Shown piece by piece: positions 38,078-47,078 of a DNA stretch of 64,000 bases. Source of the DNA: Elioraea rosea. Lineage in GTDB: Bacteria > Pseudomonadota > Alphaproteobacteria > Acetobacterales > Acetobacteraceae. Made by a program: the position numbers and the translations under genes. A model generated the notes under the pieces. The model searched no databases, was not told the origin of the DNA, and saw nothing but the letters and a program-made list of their open reading frames with translations. Each line of letters opens with the position of its first letter. Position 1 is the first letter of the stretch. The DNA lies in NCBI RefSeq assembly GCF_007644105.1, contig NZ_VFAC01000005.1, positions 62,001 to 126,000 of the forward strand. Reading direction: 5' to 3'.

Positions 38078-38979
38078 CCCGCCTCCTCGTCACCGGCGAG
38101 GCTCACGCGTCCGAGCGTCAGAAGCGCGGCGGCGAGGACGGCGATCGTCAGGAAGAGCAGGGTCGAGGCAGCAGAGCCCATGCCGACATCCTGGAAGTCG
38201 ACGAGCTGCTCGCGCGCGTAGACCGACATCGACGCGGTGGCGCGGCCGCTTCCGGCCAGAACGTAGATGAGGTCGAACACACGCAGGGCGTCGAGGCTTC
38301 GGAACAGGATCGCGACGAGAAGCGCAGGCCAGATCAGCGGCAGGGTTATGCGCCAGAACGCGCCGACCGGGCCGAGGCCATCGACCTCGGCCGCCTCGTA
38401 GAGCTCGCCGGGGAGCATCTGAAGCGCGGCGAGAACGAGAAGCGCCATGAAGGGCGTGGCCTTCCAGACATCGACTGCGATGATGGCGCCCAGGACGAGG
38501 CCCGGTTCGGCCGTCCAGGCGATCGGCGCACCGATGATGCCGAGCGAAAGAAGCCCCGCATTGATGACGCCAAGCTGGTCATGCAGCATCCAAGCCCAGA
38601 GCTGAGCGGAGACGACGGTGGGGATCGCCCAGGGGATGAGCATCGCTGCGCGCATCAGCCCGCGCCCACGCATCCGCACGTTCAGCACCAGCGCGATGAC
38701 GATGCCGAGCACCGTCTCGATCGCGACGGAGGCGACCGTGAACACCACGGTGTTCGACACGGCGCGCCACCAGTCGGGGTCGGTCACGAGGAAGGCGTAG
38801 TTCTCGAAGCCGACGAATGAGGCAGGCTCGAGATCGTCGAGCCGTGCGTCGGTGAAGGAGAACCAGATCGTCCGCGCGAGCGGCCAGAGCGCGACCAGCG
38901 CGAGCGCTCCCAGCAATGGTGCGAGGAAGACTGCCGCGGCCCGCCTGCGTTCGCGCGCGACGGCGCTGCCGGCTACCAC
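38074..38979 (-). CDS. Carbohydrate ABC transporter permease, MalF type
   Basis: This 301-residue permease has FLAPLLGALALVALWPLART near the N-terminus and the EAA loop ELYEAAEVDGLGPVGAFWRI followed by TLPLIWPALLVAIL. LVFGLIYVLAGSGRATASMSV-like text (here DLIYVLAGSGRATASMSVY) is the typical segment near the last helices. GTG 38979 starts it within the binding-protein stop (GTGGTAG overlap). Its stop overlaps the MalG-type gene (ATGA). Confidence 0.92.
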   Translation of the reverse strand: MVAGSAVARERRRAAAVFLAPLLGALALVALWPLARTIWFSFTDARLDDLEPASFVGFENYAFLVTDPDWWRAVSNTVVFTVASVAIETVLGIVIALVLNVRMRGRGLMRAAMLIPWAIPTVVSAQLWAWMLHDQLGVINAGLLSLGIIGAPIAWTAEPGLVLGAIIAVDVWKATPFMALLVLAALQMLPGELYEAAEVDGLGPVGAFWRITLPLIWPALLVAILFRSLDALRVFDLIYVLAGSGRATASMSVYAREQLVDFQDVGMGSAASTLLFLTIAVLAAALLTLGRVSLAGDEEAG

Positions 38980-40217
38980 CTGCCGCCGCGCGAAAGCCGC
39001 TGCAGCCTTCGGTCCAATCGCGCAAGTGCGGCTTCGGCGTCCGCCCGGCCCGAGAGAACCTCGTGCACCGCATTCCAGAACTCCGCCGAGACCTGGTTGT
39101 AGCGCCCGCCCGTTTGCGCAGAAGGCCGCGCGACGGCTTCAGCCAGCGTGGCGGAGAAGTCGGCCAGGAAAGGGTTCGCGGCCAGCACCTCAGCATCCGC
39201 ATAGAGGCTCATGATGGTCGGGGCGAGCCCAGCGGCGATGGCACGGCGTTTCTGTTCTGACACCGAAGCGAGATACCGAACGAGGCTTACCGCCGCCTCG
39301 CCATTCTGCGAATAGGCGGAAACGGCGAGCTGCTCGCCGCCCAGAACGGCGCCGCGCGGCAATGGGGCAACGCCGACGCGCCCGCGCACGGGACTGTCCT
39401 CGCCATTCACGAGCGGCCACGCATAGGGCCAGTTTCGCATGAACACGGCGTCGCCCGACTGGAACACCCCCCGCGCCTCCTCCTCGGCGTAGGTGAGCAC
39501 GCCTGGTGGCGCGATCGTGCCGACCCAGGATGCCGCGGCGGCGAGCGCATCCGCCGCGCGCGGATTGTTCACGGTAACCGCCCCGTCATGGTCGATGATC
39601 GTGCCGCCGCCACGGGCCGAGACCCACTCCAGAGCGTTGACGGTCAGCCCCTCATAGGCGCGGCCCTGGAAAACGAGGCCCCAGAGTCGCTCCGCTCCAT
39701 CGCGACGCTCGGCCTCCATCACCACGCGTGCGGTCTCGGCGAGCTCGTCCCAATCCTGCGGCACGGTGCGGCCATGCTTCGCAAGCAGGTCACGCCGATA
39801 GTAGAGCACGCCGGCATTGGTGAACCACGGCAGCGCGACGAGCCTGCCGTCCACCGTGTTGTTGGCGATCGCGGCATCGAGATGCGCGGCCCGCTCCTCT
39901 TCCGGGATGTCGCCGGCGAGGTCGCGCAAGTGCCGCGCAAGCAGGCCAGGCCAGACCACGTCGATCTGGAACACGTCGATGTCGGCGGAGCGGGCGGCGA
40001 GAAGCTGCTGGAACAGGGCAAGCCGCTCCGTCGCGCCGCTCGGCGTCGAGACGAAGGTGACGCGATTGCCCGTCTCCTTCGCCCAGGCTTCGGCACCCTC
40101 GCGGCAAAGCTGCGCCTCTATGCCGACGGAGCCGCAGGCAAGTGTGACGGCCGTCTGCGCCACGGCAGGCGCGGCGACGAACATGGCGACGAGCAGAGCG
40201 GCGGCTCTCGGCAGCAT
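38973..40217 (-). CDS. Sugar-type ABC transporter substrate-binding protein
   Basis: This 414-residue periplasmic protein has a signal peptide (RAAALLVAMFVAAPAVAQ) and the family 1 pattern seen in trehalose/maltose binders. Examples are SADIDVFQIDVVWPGLLAR, LVALPWFTNAGVLYYRRDLL, GRAYEGLTVNALEWV and GDAVFMRNWPYAWPLV. AGGGAGGATC precedes ATG. It lies 75 nt after the RraA-like stop, so it could belong to that transcript or have its own promoter. Confidence 0.92.
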   Translation of the reverse strand: MLPRAAALLVAMFVAAPAVAQTAVTLACGSVGIEAQLCREGAEAWAKETGNRVTFVSTPSGATERLALFQQLLAARSADIDVFQIDVVWPGLLARHLRDLAGDIPEEERAAHLDAAIANNTVDGRLVALPWFTNAGVLYYRRDLLAKHGRTVPQDWDELAETARVVMEAERRDGAERLWGLVFQGRAYEGLTVNALEWVSARGGGTIIDHDGAVTVNNPRAADALAAAASWVGTIAPPGVLTYAEEEARGVFQSGDAVFMRNWPYAWPLVNGEDSPVRGRVGVAPLPRGAVLGGEQLAVSAYSQNGEAAVSLVRYLASVSEQKRRAIAAGLAPTIMSLYADAEVLAANPFLADFSATLAEAVARPSAQTGGRYNQVSAEFWNAVHEVLSGRADAEAALARLDRRLQRLSRGGRW

Positions 40218-40292
40218 GCGGATCCTCCCTCCGCATGCATTACCCTGGGGCGGCGCAGCACGTTGCCCGTTCTCACAGGATCGTGAACCGCC

Positions 40293-40991
40293 TCACGTCA
40301 GTCGGTTCGGGTCCGATCCATTCGCGCGCCAGCGTGCGAAGGCGTCTCGCACCGCCTCGGTGGGCGGATAAAGGCCACGCACCGGCTCGCCCGCCTCGAC
40401 GCGCAGGCGAACATAGGCCTCGATCGCCTCGCGCGATGCGACCTCCTCCAGCGCCTTCTCCCAGGAGGATGCGGGGCACACCACCACTCCGTCCTCATCG
40501 CCCACGAGCATGTCACCCGGGAACACCGTCACTCCGCCGATCGCGACGGGCACTCCGTGGTCGACGAGCATCAGCCCGGCGGTGGACGAGGCAGGGGCAG
40601 GGCCACGGCAGAACACGGGCATGCCGAGCGCGCGCAGCGCCACCACATCGCGCATGCCGCCATCGCACACCACCGCCGCAGCGCCCCGACGATGCAGCCG
40701 GGTGGCCAGCATCTCACCGAGGATGCCGGCATCCTCGCGCCCGGCGGCATCGATCACCACCACGTCGCCGGGGCCCGCCTGCTCCCACGCGTCGAAGAAG
40801 GGCGCGGCCTCGTTGTAGGGGGAGAGCGCGGCCGCGCGATCCTCGCGCAGGGGCAGGTAGCGTACCGTCACCGCACGACCGGCGAAGCAGCACGCGGCGG
40901 GGTGAAGCGGCGCGAGGCCACGCGGCGAGATCGCTCGCAGGCCCTCGGCGCGTAGCAGCACGGAGGAGAGCGCGGCGGTCGGCGGCGTCAT
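40293..40991 (-). CDS. RraA/HMG-aldolase-like family protein
   Basis: This 232-residue protein belongs to the RraA-like family, which holds RNase E inhibitors and 4-hydroxy-4-methyl-2-oxoglutarate/oxaloacetate aldolases. The signature is VVCDGGMRDVVALRALGMPV, then VTVFPGDMLVGDEDGVVVCP. The GD-x(20)-R-D metal and substrate motif of the aldolases appears present (GDVVVIDAAGRED and GGMRD). Between an ABC binding-protein gene and a second one, an aldolase role on a 2-keto acid is more likely than RNase E control. ATGA overlap with the upstream gene. Confidence 0.85.
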   Translation of the reverse strand: MTPPTAALSSVLLRAEGLRAISPRGLAPLHPAACCFAGRAVTVRYLPLREDRAAALSPYNEAAPFFDAWEQAGPGDVVVIDAAGREDAGILGEMLATRLHRRGAAAVVCDGGMRDVVALRALGMPVFCRGPAPASSTAGLMLVDHGVPVAIGGVTVFPGDMLVGDEDGVVVCPASSWEKALEEVASREAIEAYVRLRVEAGEPVRGLYPPTEAVRDAFARWRANGSDPNRLT

Positions 40992-42265
40992 TTCGGCAGA
41001 AGCGGCGTGACGCGGGAAACGACGTTCGCCATCGCCGCCTCCGGCGTCTTCATGCCAAGCACGGCGGCTTCCGCCTCCTCCTTGAAGATGTCGCCCGCGC
41101 GGGCGGCCTCGTCGAAAGCCGGGAGCGGCACGCGCGCGACCGTCAGAACCCGGCGCTCCTCATCGGCATAGGGAACGTTGTCGCGGAACTTCGCATCCTG
41201 GTAGGTGGAGGCGCGCACCGGACCGTTGCCGTTCAGAGCGGCCGCAAGTGTCGCCTGCTTGGAGACCATTGCCTTGATGAAGCTCCAGGACAGCTCCTTT
41301 CGCCTGGCGTTGCGTGGAATGGCCATGCCCCAGAACTCGACTTTGGCGGGCGCGACGTCGAACTTCGACTTCAGGGTCTCGCTGATCGGCACAGCGATGG
41401 TCTTCACCTGGCCGGGGAACTTGCTCCGCTGCGGGTCATTATAGATGCGGTTGCGGCCCATCGAGTTGAGCGCCATCGCCGCACGGCCCTGCTGCACCCA
41501 GGTGTTCACGTCCTCCGACTGGATGGTCGCGAAGTTGCGCGGGAACGCGCCGGCCTGGAACAGCTCGCGGATGGTACGGATCGCGTTCAGCATCGGCGGC
41601 TGGTCGGCAACACAGCGAAAATCGGGCGTGATGAAGTCGCCGTCCCAGGCGCGCGCGAGATCGATCACGTTCGGGTAGGTCACGCCCGGCATCACGAGGC
41701 CGACGACCGGGGTGCCGTCGCTCCGCCGGTAGCTGCATCGCTTCGCGACCTCGACGACCTCCTCGATCGTCTCGGGCGGCTTGGCGATGCCGCGCTCCTC
41801 GAGGAGGGCGGCGTTGTAGTGCAGGCCCGAGCTCGCATGGCGGAACGGCATGGCAGCGAGCGAGCCACCGACGCGGAAGCCATCGAGGAGACCCTTGAAC
41901 ACGTCCTCTGGCGCCTCGATCGGGTCACGCGCCATCCAGGGGTCGAGCGGTTCGAAGAGCGCCGCGACGCGCGGCACGACCTGCGGGTTCAGCACGAAGC
42001 CCACATCCACGGTCGTTTCCGACAGGGAGGCCTCGCGGAAAAGCCGTTCCGAGAGCGGCCCGGTATCGAAGGTCGTCCACTGCACCGCGGGGTTCCCGTC
42101 CCGCGTCCAGCCATCTGCGATGTTGCCGCCCTGCGCGCCGGTCGCCACGGTCTGGTGAACCCGATGGGCGAACACGTTCAGCGGCGCACCGCCCTGCGCG
42201 AAGGCCGAGGCCGCTGGCATCGCGGCTGCGGCGCCGAGAAGCGTGCGGCGTGTGATCCCGGTCAT
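40988..42265 (-). CDS. ABC transporter substrate-binding protein, family 1
   Basis: This 425-residue protein starts MTGITRRTLLGAAAAMPAAS, a likely Tat signal. The mature part fits extracellular solute-binding proteins (VDVGFVLNPQVVPRVAALFE, AAMPFRHASSGLHYNAALLE, INEL-type region GRAAMALNSMGRNRIY, FWGMAIPRNARRKELSW). It lies directly after the FadR-type regulator (ATGA overlap) and before the RraA-like gene. The divergent enolase/permease operon probably supplies its permeases. Confidence 0.9.
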   Translation of the reverse strand: MTGITRRTLLGAAAAMPAASAFAQGGAPLNVFAHRVHQTVATGAQGGNIADGWTRDGNPAVQWTTFDTGPLSERLFREASLSETTVDVGFVLNPQVVPRVAALFEPLDPWMARDPIEAPEDVFKGLLDGFRVGGSLAAMPFRHASSGLHYNAALLEERGIAKPPETIEEVVEVAKRCSYRRSDGTPVVGLVMPGVTYPNVIDLARAWDGDFITPDFRCVADQPPMLNAIRTIRELFQAGAFPRNFATIQSEDVNTWVQQGRAAMALNSMGRNRIYNDPQRSKFPGQVKTIAVPISETLKSKFDVAPAKVEFWGMAIPRNARRKELSWSFIKAMVSKQATLAAALNGNGPVRASTYQDAKFRDNVPYADEERRVLTVARVPLPAFDEAARAGDIFKEEAEAAVLGMKTPEAAMANVVSRVTPLLPK

Positions 42266-43035
42266 GGCGTCTTCCTCCGTCGTGTCGTTCTGGCTTTCGG
42301 TCCCTGCCCGGCGAAGATCGCGGCGATGGCTGCCTCCGCCGTCTCGAAATGCGCCGCCATCGCCCGCTCGGCCGCGTCAGGGTTATGGGCGGCGATGGCG
42401 GAGACGACGCGGGTGTGGCGCTTCAGCGTCGCCTGCCAGTCGGTCGCGTCGCGCGGCGTGCGGCCGTTCAGCAGCACCATCACCTCATGCGTCAGCGGCC
42501 TGAGGCTTGCGACCTGAAGCCGCACCAGCCTGTTGCCGGAGAGTGCGGCGAGATGGTCATGGAAGTCGAGATCGGCATCGATCCAGGCCGGCACGTCGCC
42601 GCAGGCCGCGGCGAGGCGATCGGCGATCCTGCGCAGCGCCGCGATACCCGCCTCATCGGCCCGCATGGCGGCCAGCCGCGCGACCTGCGGTTCGATGATG
42701 CGGCGAAGCTCCACAGCCTCCGCCAGGCCCTCGCGGGAGCGGCCAACGGCGAAGCGCAGGATGCGGGCAAGCGGCGCGGCATCAGGCGCGCGAACCCGCG
42801 TCGCTCGACCCTGCCCGATCTCGACGACGCCGACGGCGGCGAGCTGGTGAAGCGCCTCGCGCACCACCTGCTTCGATACGCCGAACCGCTCCGCGAGGCG
42901 CGCCTCCGAAGGCAGCGCCTCGCCGGGGCCCAGCCTTCCCTCGAGCACGGCCTCGGAAAGCTGCGCGACGATGCCGTCGGCAAGCTTCACAGGTGCCAAC
43001 GCGACGGCGCCGATCGGATCGTGGACCGCGTCCAT
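42262..43035 (-). CDS. GntR family transcriptional regulator, FadR subfamily
   Basis: This 257-residue regulator has an N-terminal winged helix (GIVAQLSEAVLEGRLGPGEA, LPSEARLAERFGVSKQVVRE, ALHQLAAVGVVEIGQGRATR). A C-terminal helical FCD ligand domain follows, with VELRRIIEPQVARLAAMRAD and DADLDFHDHLAALSGNRLV, where Asp/His residues usually bind a metal and a carboxylate ligand. It stands divergent from the enolase-superfamily gene and first in the minus operon. It therefore probably controls both directions in response to the imported acid. Confidence 0.93.
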   Translation of the reverse strand: MDAVHDPIGAVALAPVKLADGIVAQLSEAVLEGRLGPGEALPSEARLAERFGVSKQVVREALHQLAAVGVVEIGQGRATRVRAPDAAPLARILRFAVGRSREGLAEAVELRRIIEPQVARLAAMRADEAGIAALRRIADRLAAACGDVPAWIDADLDFHDHLAALSGNRLVRLQVASLRPLTHEVMVLLNGRTPRDATDWQATLKRHTRVVSAIAAHNPDAAERAMAAHFETAEAAIAAIFAGQGPKARTTRRRKTP

Positions 43036-43101
43036 TCCGGCAGGCTAGCCCCGTAACGACCTGCCTAGCAACTCCCCAACTGTTCGGATAGGTTTGGTCG
43101 C
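43036..43101. promoter_or_regulatory. Divergent promoter region of the GntR and enolase-superfamily operons
   Basis: These 66 nt separate the starts of two divergent operons and are less GC-rich than the flanks. Loose inverted bases CCTA (43063 area) and TAGG (43090 area) flank an AACTCCCCAACTGTTC core. A FadR-type operator is expected here but no clean TGGT-N-ACCA-like palindrome is visible. Confidence 0.4.
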
Positions 43102-44232
43102 ATGACCGAGCTCACCATCGCCGCGATCCGCGCCCATCCACTCCGCGCCACGCTCGCGACCGTGCAGCGGACGAGCCAGGGAGACTGGCCAGCGCTGGAG
43201 GTCGTGGCTGTCGAGGTCGAGACCGAATGCGGTCTCACCGGCATTGGCGAGTGCCTCGCGCGCCGCGGTGCAGCCGGCTATGCGCGCTTCATCGAGGCCG
43301 CGCTCGCACCGAAACTCATCGGCCGCTCGGCGCATGACAGGCGGGCGTTGTGGTCGGCGATGCGCGGCACGCTCACGGGCCGCACGGGCGGGATGCTGAT
43401 CGAGGCGATCGCCGGCATAGACATCGCGCTGTGGGATCTCGCGGGCCAGGCGGCGAAGCAGCCGATCTGGCGCCTGCTCGGCGGCGCAGGGCGGCGAAGC
43501 GTCGTCGCCTATGCCTCCTCGTTGAACTGGGGAGACAATGCGCGAGCGGAACAGGAGCTCGCCTCGGCGCTCGCGCGCGGATTCCGACAGGTGAAGGTGA
43601 AGATCGGCAAGCCTGCCGATGCGGCAATCCGCCGCGTGCGGATGCTGCGCAGGCTCGCGGGCGACAAGGTGATGCTCGCCGTCGATGCGAACTGGATCTA
43701 TGACGCAGACGAGGCGCTCGCCGTCGGCAAGGCGCTCGCTGATGAGGGCTATGGCTGGTTCGAGGAGCCGATCCATCCGGACGATCACGCGGGCTACAGG
43801 CACCTTCGCCGCCACCTGCCCGTGCGGCTCGCGGCAGGGGAGAGCGACTTCACGGCAGCCGATAGCGCCGATCTCGTGGAGGATCGCACGCTTGGTCTGA
43901 TCCAGCCCGATGTCGCGCGCTCGGGCGGCATCACCGAGACCTGGCGCATCGCCGAGCACGCGGCGCTGCACCACGTCGCCTATGCCCCGCATGTCGGCTG
44001 GTCTGGCGGGATCTGCTCGGCTGCCTCGGTGCATCTTGCCGCCGCGGCGGACAGCTTCCTCACCTTCGAGTGCATGGTATTCGACAACCCGCTTCGCCAG
44101 GCGCTGACGGTTCCCGTGCTCGGCGATGTCGGACGCCTCGAGGCGGACGGAACGCTTGCGGTGCCCGATACGCCCGGCCTCGGCGTAACGCTCGACCGCG
44201 AGGCCCTGGCGCGGCACCTGATCCGCGACTGA
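43102..44232 (+). CDS. Mandelate racemase/muconate lactonizing enzyme family protein
   Basis: This 376-residue enolase-superfamily protein has the KxK base in RQVKVKIGKP. Metal ligands lie in LAVDANWIYD (Asp), GWFEEPIHPDD (Glu) and LAAGESDFTAAD (Glu). The opposite-face His lies in YAPHVGWSGGICSAA. These enzymes abstract a proton alpha to a carboxylate: sugar-acid dehydratases, racemases or lactonases. The exact subgroup cannot be read. The permease genes start 2 nt after its stop. Confidence 0.93.
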   Translation: MTELTIAAIRAHPLRATLATVQRTSQGDWPALEVVAVEVETECGLTGIGECLARRGAAGYARFIEAALAPKLIGRSAHDRRALWSAMRGTLTGRTGGMLIEAIAGIDIALWDLAGQAAKQPIWRLLGGAGRRSVVAYASSLNWGDNARAEQELASALARGFRQVKVKIGKPADAAIRRVRMLRRLAGDKVMLAVDANWIYDADEALAVGKALADEGYGWFEEPIHPDDHAGYRHLRRHLPVRLAAGESDFTAADSADLVEDRTLGLIQPDVARSGGITETWRIAEHAALHHVAYAPHVGWSGGICSAASVHLAAAADSFLTFECMVFDNPLRQALTVPVLGDVGRLEADGTLAVPDTPGLGVTLDREALARHLIRD

Positions 44233-44234
44233 CG

Positions 44235-45104
44235 ATGCGCGAGGGTATCCTCACGCGGCTTGGCATGATCGCGCCCGCGCAGGGGCTGATCGCGGCCGTC
44301 ATCGCCGGGCCTGCGCTCTATCTCGTCTGGCTTTCCTTCCAGGCCTCTTCCTACGGCTCGGCGCCGAGCTTCGTCGGCTTCTCGAACTATGCGCGCGTCC
44401 TGGGCGATGCGTATTTCTGGCGCGCGCTCGGCAACACGGCGATCGTCGTGCTCGTCGTCGTCCATCTCGAGCTTCTGCTCGGGCTCCTGATGGCGCTTCT
44501 CTTCGCCTCCGGAATCCCCTTCCGCCGCGTCATGCTCGCGATCGTCATCGCGCCCTATGCGGTGAGCGAGGTGGCGGCGGTGGTGATGTGGCGCTTCATG
44601 ACCGACCCCGATGTCGGCCATGTCTCGGCGCTGCTGCGCGCGGTCGGGCTGCCGATGCTCGAGTGGTCGGTGGTGCCGGCGCACGGGCTCGTGCTCGTCT
44701 CGCTTCTATCGGTGTGGCTGCACCTGCCCTTCACCTTCCTGATCCTCTACGCCGCACGGCTCGCGCTGCCCGGGGAGATCTACGAGGCGGCGCGGATCGA
44801 CGGGGCGAGCCCGTTCCAGGCGTTCCAGCGCATCACCCTGCCGCTTCTCATCCCGGCTATCCTGATCGCGGCGCTGTTCCGGCTGATCTTCGCCTTCCGC
44901 CTGTTCAGCGAGGTTTGGCTGCTGACGCAGGGAGGCCCAGCGCGGTCGACCGAGGTGGTCGCCGTCTATCTCTATCTCGAGGCGTTCCGCTACAACGCGT
45001 TCGGCGGCGCGGCTGCGACGGGCTGGCTGATGGTGATCGGCTCGCTCCTTCTCGCAGCCCCCTATCTCATCCGTCTCCGCAAGGCGGCGCGCGATGCGGC
45101 GTAG
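44235..45104 (+). CDS. Sugar-type ABC transporter permease, MalF type
   Basis: This 289-residue permease begins MREGILTRLGMIAPAQGLIA. The EAA loop is EIYEAARIDGASPFQAFQRI followed by TLPLLIPAILIAALF. LLTQGGPARSTEVVAVYLYL fits the MalF/UgpA class. The next permease starts 11 nt before its stop. It likely pairs with that permease and with the binding protein at 40988-42265. Confidence 0.92.
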   Translation: MREGILTRLGMIAPAQGLIAAVIAGPALYLVWLSFQASSYGSAPSFVGFSNYARVLGDAYFWRALGNTAIVVLVVVHLELLLGLLMALLFASGIPFRRVMLAIVIAPYAVSEVAAVVMWRFMTDPDVGHVSALLRAVGLPMLEWSVVPAHGLVLVSLLSVWLHLPFTFLILYAARLALPGEIYEAARIDGASPFQAFQRITLPLLIPAILIAALFRLIFAFRLFSEVWLLTQGGPARSTEVVAVYLYLEAFRYNAFGGAAATGWLMVIGSLLLAAPYLIRLRKAARDAA

Positions 45105-45924
45105 CCCCCTCGTCACCCTCGGCAAGCTCGCCGCGCTCGCGCTCATCGCCGTGTGGTCGCTCGCGCCGATCGTGCTGATCGTCACCTCCTCGCTGAAGCC
45201 GGAGAACCAGATCTTCGCCGTTCCGCCGACGCTCGCCTTCTCGCCCACGCTGAAGCACTACGCGGCACTGCTCGAGCGCTGGCCGGACTTCTTCACTGCA
45301 CTCGGCAACAGTCTGATCGTGACGGCGGGGGCTACGGTGATCGCGCTCGCCGCCTCCATTCCCGCAGGCTACGCCTATTCGCGCTTCCAGCAGGGCTGGG
45401 TGCAGGGCTCGGCCTTCTGGCTGATCGTCGTGCGCCTGATCCCGCCCATCGTCGTCACCCTGCCGCTGTTCCCGCTCGTCAACGCGCTCGGGCTCGCCGA
45501 CACGCATCTTCTGCTCGCGATCCTCTACGCGACGTTCTTCGTCTCGCTCGGCGCCGTCGTGATGCGTGCCTTCTTCGACCAGGTTCCGCGCGAGCTCGAC
45601 GAGGCGGCGGCCGTCGATGGCGCGGGACGGTGGATGACCCTGATCCGCATCGTCGCCCCGCTCGGCGCGCAGGGGGCGCTTGCGGTCGCGGTGTTCGTGA
45701 TCGTCTTCGCCTGGAACGACTTCCTGTTCGCCTTCATCTTCGCCGCGACGCGGGCGAAGACGGCGCCGCTCGTTCTCTCCGAGATGATCGGCAATTTTGA
45801 CGGCGTCGATTGGGGCGTTCTGTTCGCTGCCGCCACCGTGCAGCTCGCCCCCGTGCTCGCCTTCGTCATCCTCGCGCAGAAGCACCTCGTCGCCGGGCTC
45901 AGTGCGGGCGCAACGAAGGGCTAG
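45094..45924 (+). CDS. Sugar-type ABC transporter permease, MalG type
   Basis: This 276-residue permease has SLAPIVLIVTSSLKPENQIF near the N-terminus and the EAA loop ELDEAAAVDGAGRWMTLIRI, then VAPLGAQGALAVAVFVI. VFAWNDFLFAFIFAATRAKT and QKHLVAGLSAGATKG at the C-terminus are typical MalG features. It ends the operon; the next gene on the other strand ends 3 nt beyond. No MalK-type ATPase is in the window. Confidence 0.93.
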   Translation: MRRSPLVTLGKLAALALIAVWSLAPIVLIVTSSLKPENQIFAVPPTLAFSPTLKHYAALLERWPDFFTALGNSLIVTAGATVIALAASIPAGYAYSRFQQGWVQGSAFWLIVVRLIPPIVVTLPLFPLVNALGLADTHLLLAILYATFFVSLGAVVMRAFFDQVPRELDEAAAVDGAGRWMTLIRIVAPLGAQGALAVAVFVIVFAWNDFLFAFIFAATRAKTAPLVLSEMIGNFDGVDWGVLFAAATVQLAPVLAFVILAQKHLVAGLSAGATKG

Positions 45925-45926
45925 CG

Positions 45927-46580
45927 TCAGGGCGGCGGCGTGCCGAGAAGCACTGGCCCCTCATGCCGCACGGCAAGCCGCGTCAGCGGCGCGGGAAGGC
46001 CGCCAAGGTCGCGCGCGGCGGCACGCTGCGCCCATCCGGTCTCGTCCACCACCGCCGTCGCCTCCTGGTCGACTGCGGTGATCACGACGTCGCCGAACAG
46101 CAGGCGCTCGGAACGGGCCTTCAGCAGGAACGTGCCGGCATAGAGGAGGGGCACGCCCGCAGGCACCGCGAGCCGCCAGCGCGGCACGGTCCTGTACCGC
46201 GCGCCGTAGGTGAACGCGTCTGTGCGGCGCGCACCCTGGATGGCGAGGTAGTAGTAGCCGGGTGCAAGGAGGAACACGATCAGCCCCTCGCCCTGCGCCG
46301 CCTCGCCCGGACTGCGCGCCGGCCACCGTCCCGGTTCGGGCAGCCCGCCGCTGTCGAAGTCGCCGAGCGCGAGGCCGAGGCTGTCGTCGCTCAATCCCGC
46401 CGAGAAGGGCGCGACCTGCTCGCCCGCCTCGTTCGTCACCACGAAGCGGAGCATGACCGCGGCCGTCTCGCCGCGCCGGATGGAGGCAAGCATGCTCTCG
46501 TCCAGCGGCCCGACGACCATGCAGCCTGCGAGCATCGGCAGGGCGGCGAGAACGAGACGCCTAGGAACAGGGCTTGCCAT
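45927..46580 (-). CDS. Putative lipoprotein of unknown function
   Basis: This 217-residue protein starts MASPVPRRLVLAALPMLAGC, a lipoprotein signal with Cys20. The mature part looks beta-rich: AAVMLRFVVTNEAGEQV, GLIVFLLAPGYYYLAIQGAR and VPLLYAGTFLLKARSERLLF. It resembles short surface-exposed beta-sandwich lipoproteins, but I cannot name a family. It overlaps the upstream lipoprotein gene by 20 nt, so the two are co-translated. Confidence 0.75.
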   Translation of the reverse strand: MASPVPRRLVLAALPMLAGCMVVGPLDESMLASIRRGETAAVMLRFVVTNEAGEQVAPFSAGLSDDSLGLALGDFDSGGLPEPGRWPARSPGEAAQGEGLIVFLLAPGYYYLAIQGARRTDAFTYGARYRTVPRWRLAVPAGVPLLYAGTFLLKARSERLLFGDVVITAVDQEATAVVDETGWAQRAAARDLGGLPAPLTRLAVRHEGPVLLGTPPP

Positions 46581-47043
46581 CCGCCCAGCCTCTCAGGAAG
46601 TCGCCGAACACGCTCGTCATCGGCCGGGTGCACCGTTCCGCACGCGTCACCGTTCCGGTGTCATCGAGCTGGATCAGCAGGAGATAGTGCGTCGGCACGT
46701 CGGCGATGCCGCCAGCGGCCCGGTATCCACCCGCGACGAGCCAGAGAAGCTTCAGGTGCACGCGGTCCCACGCATAGACGAGGATGCGCCGCTCCTCCCA
46801 GAGCGCACCTGGCTCGCCCAGGCGCTCGACAACCGCGGCGCGCGACCGGCCGAGAAGCGCCGGCACCTCGTTTGCCGGCAGCAGCACCTCGCGCCCCTCC
46901 GTCACCTCGCCCTCACCCATCGGCAGGGGAATGACGACGCAGCCGGCGAGCAGCAGCGCAGCGGCTGCAGGCCAAAGCGAGCCGGACCAGAGCGAGCCAG
47001 GCCAATGGCAGGCGTCCTTGCGGCGAGGGGTGGCGAACACCAT
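46561..47043 (-). CDS. Putative small lipoprotein, possible SmpA/BamE-like repeat
   Basis: This 160-residue protein has a long N-region followed by LWPAAAALLLAGC (lipobox, Cys35). The mature part includes PALLGRSRAAVVERLGEPGAL followed by WEERRILVYAWDRV, quoted in pieces. That G-x(6)-V-x-x-LGxP pattern resembles the SmpA/OmlA repeat of BamE-like proteins. The evidence is a short motif only. Downstream lies the second lipoprotein (20-nt overlap). The divergent region carries an FNR-like site. Confidence 0.7.
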   Translation of the reverse strand: MVFATPRRKDACHWPGSLWSGSLWPAAAALLLAGCVVIPLPMGEGEVTEGREVLLPANEVPALLGRSRAAVVERLGEPGALWEERRILVYAWDRVHLKLLWLVAGGYRAAGGIADVPTHYLLLIQLDDTGTVTRAERCTRPMTSVFGDFLRGWADGKPCS

Positions 47044-47078
47044 CCAGGCCGAGCCTAGGCGAGCGCCCTTTTGACGTC

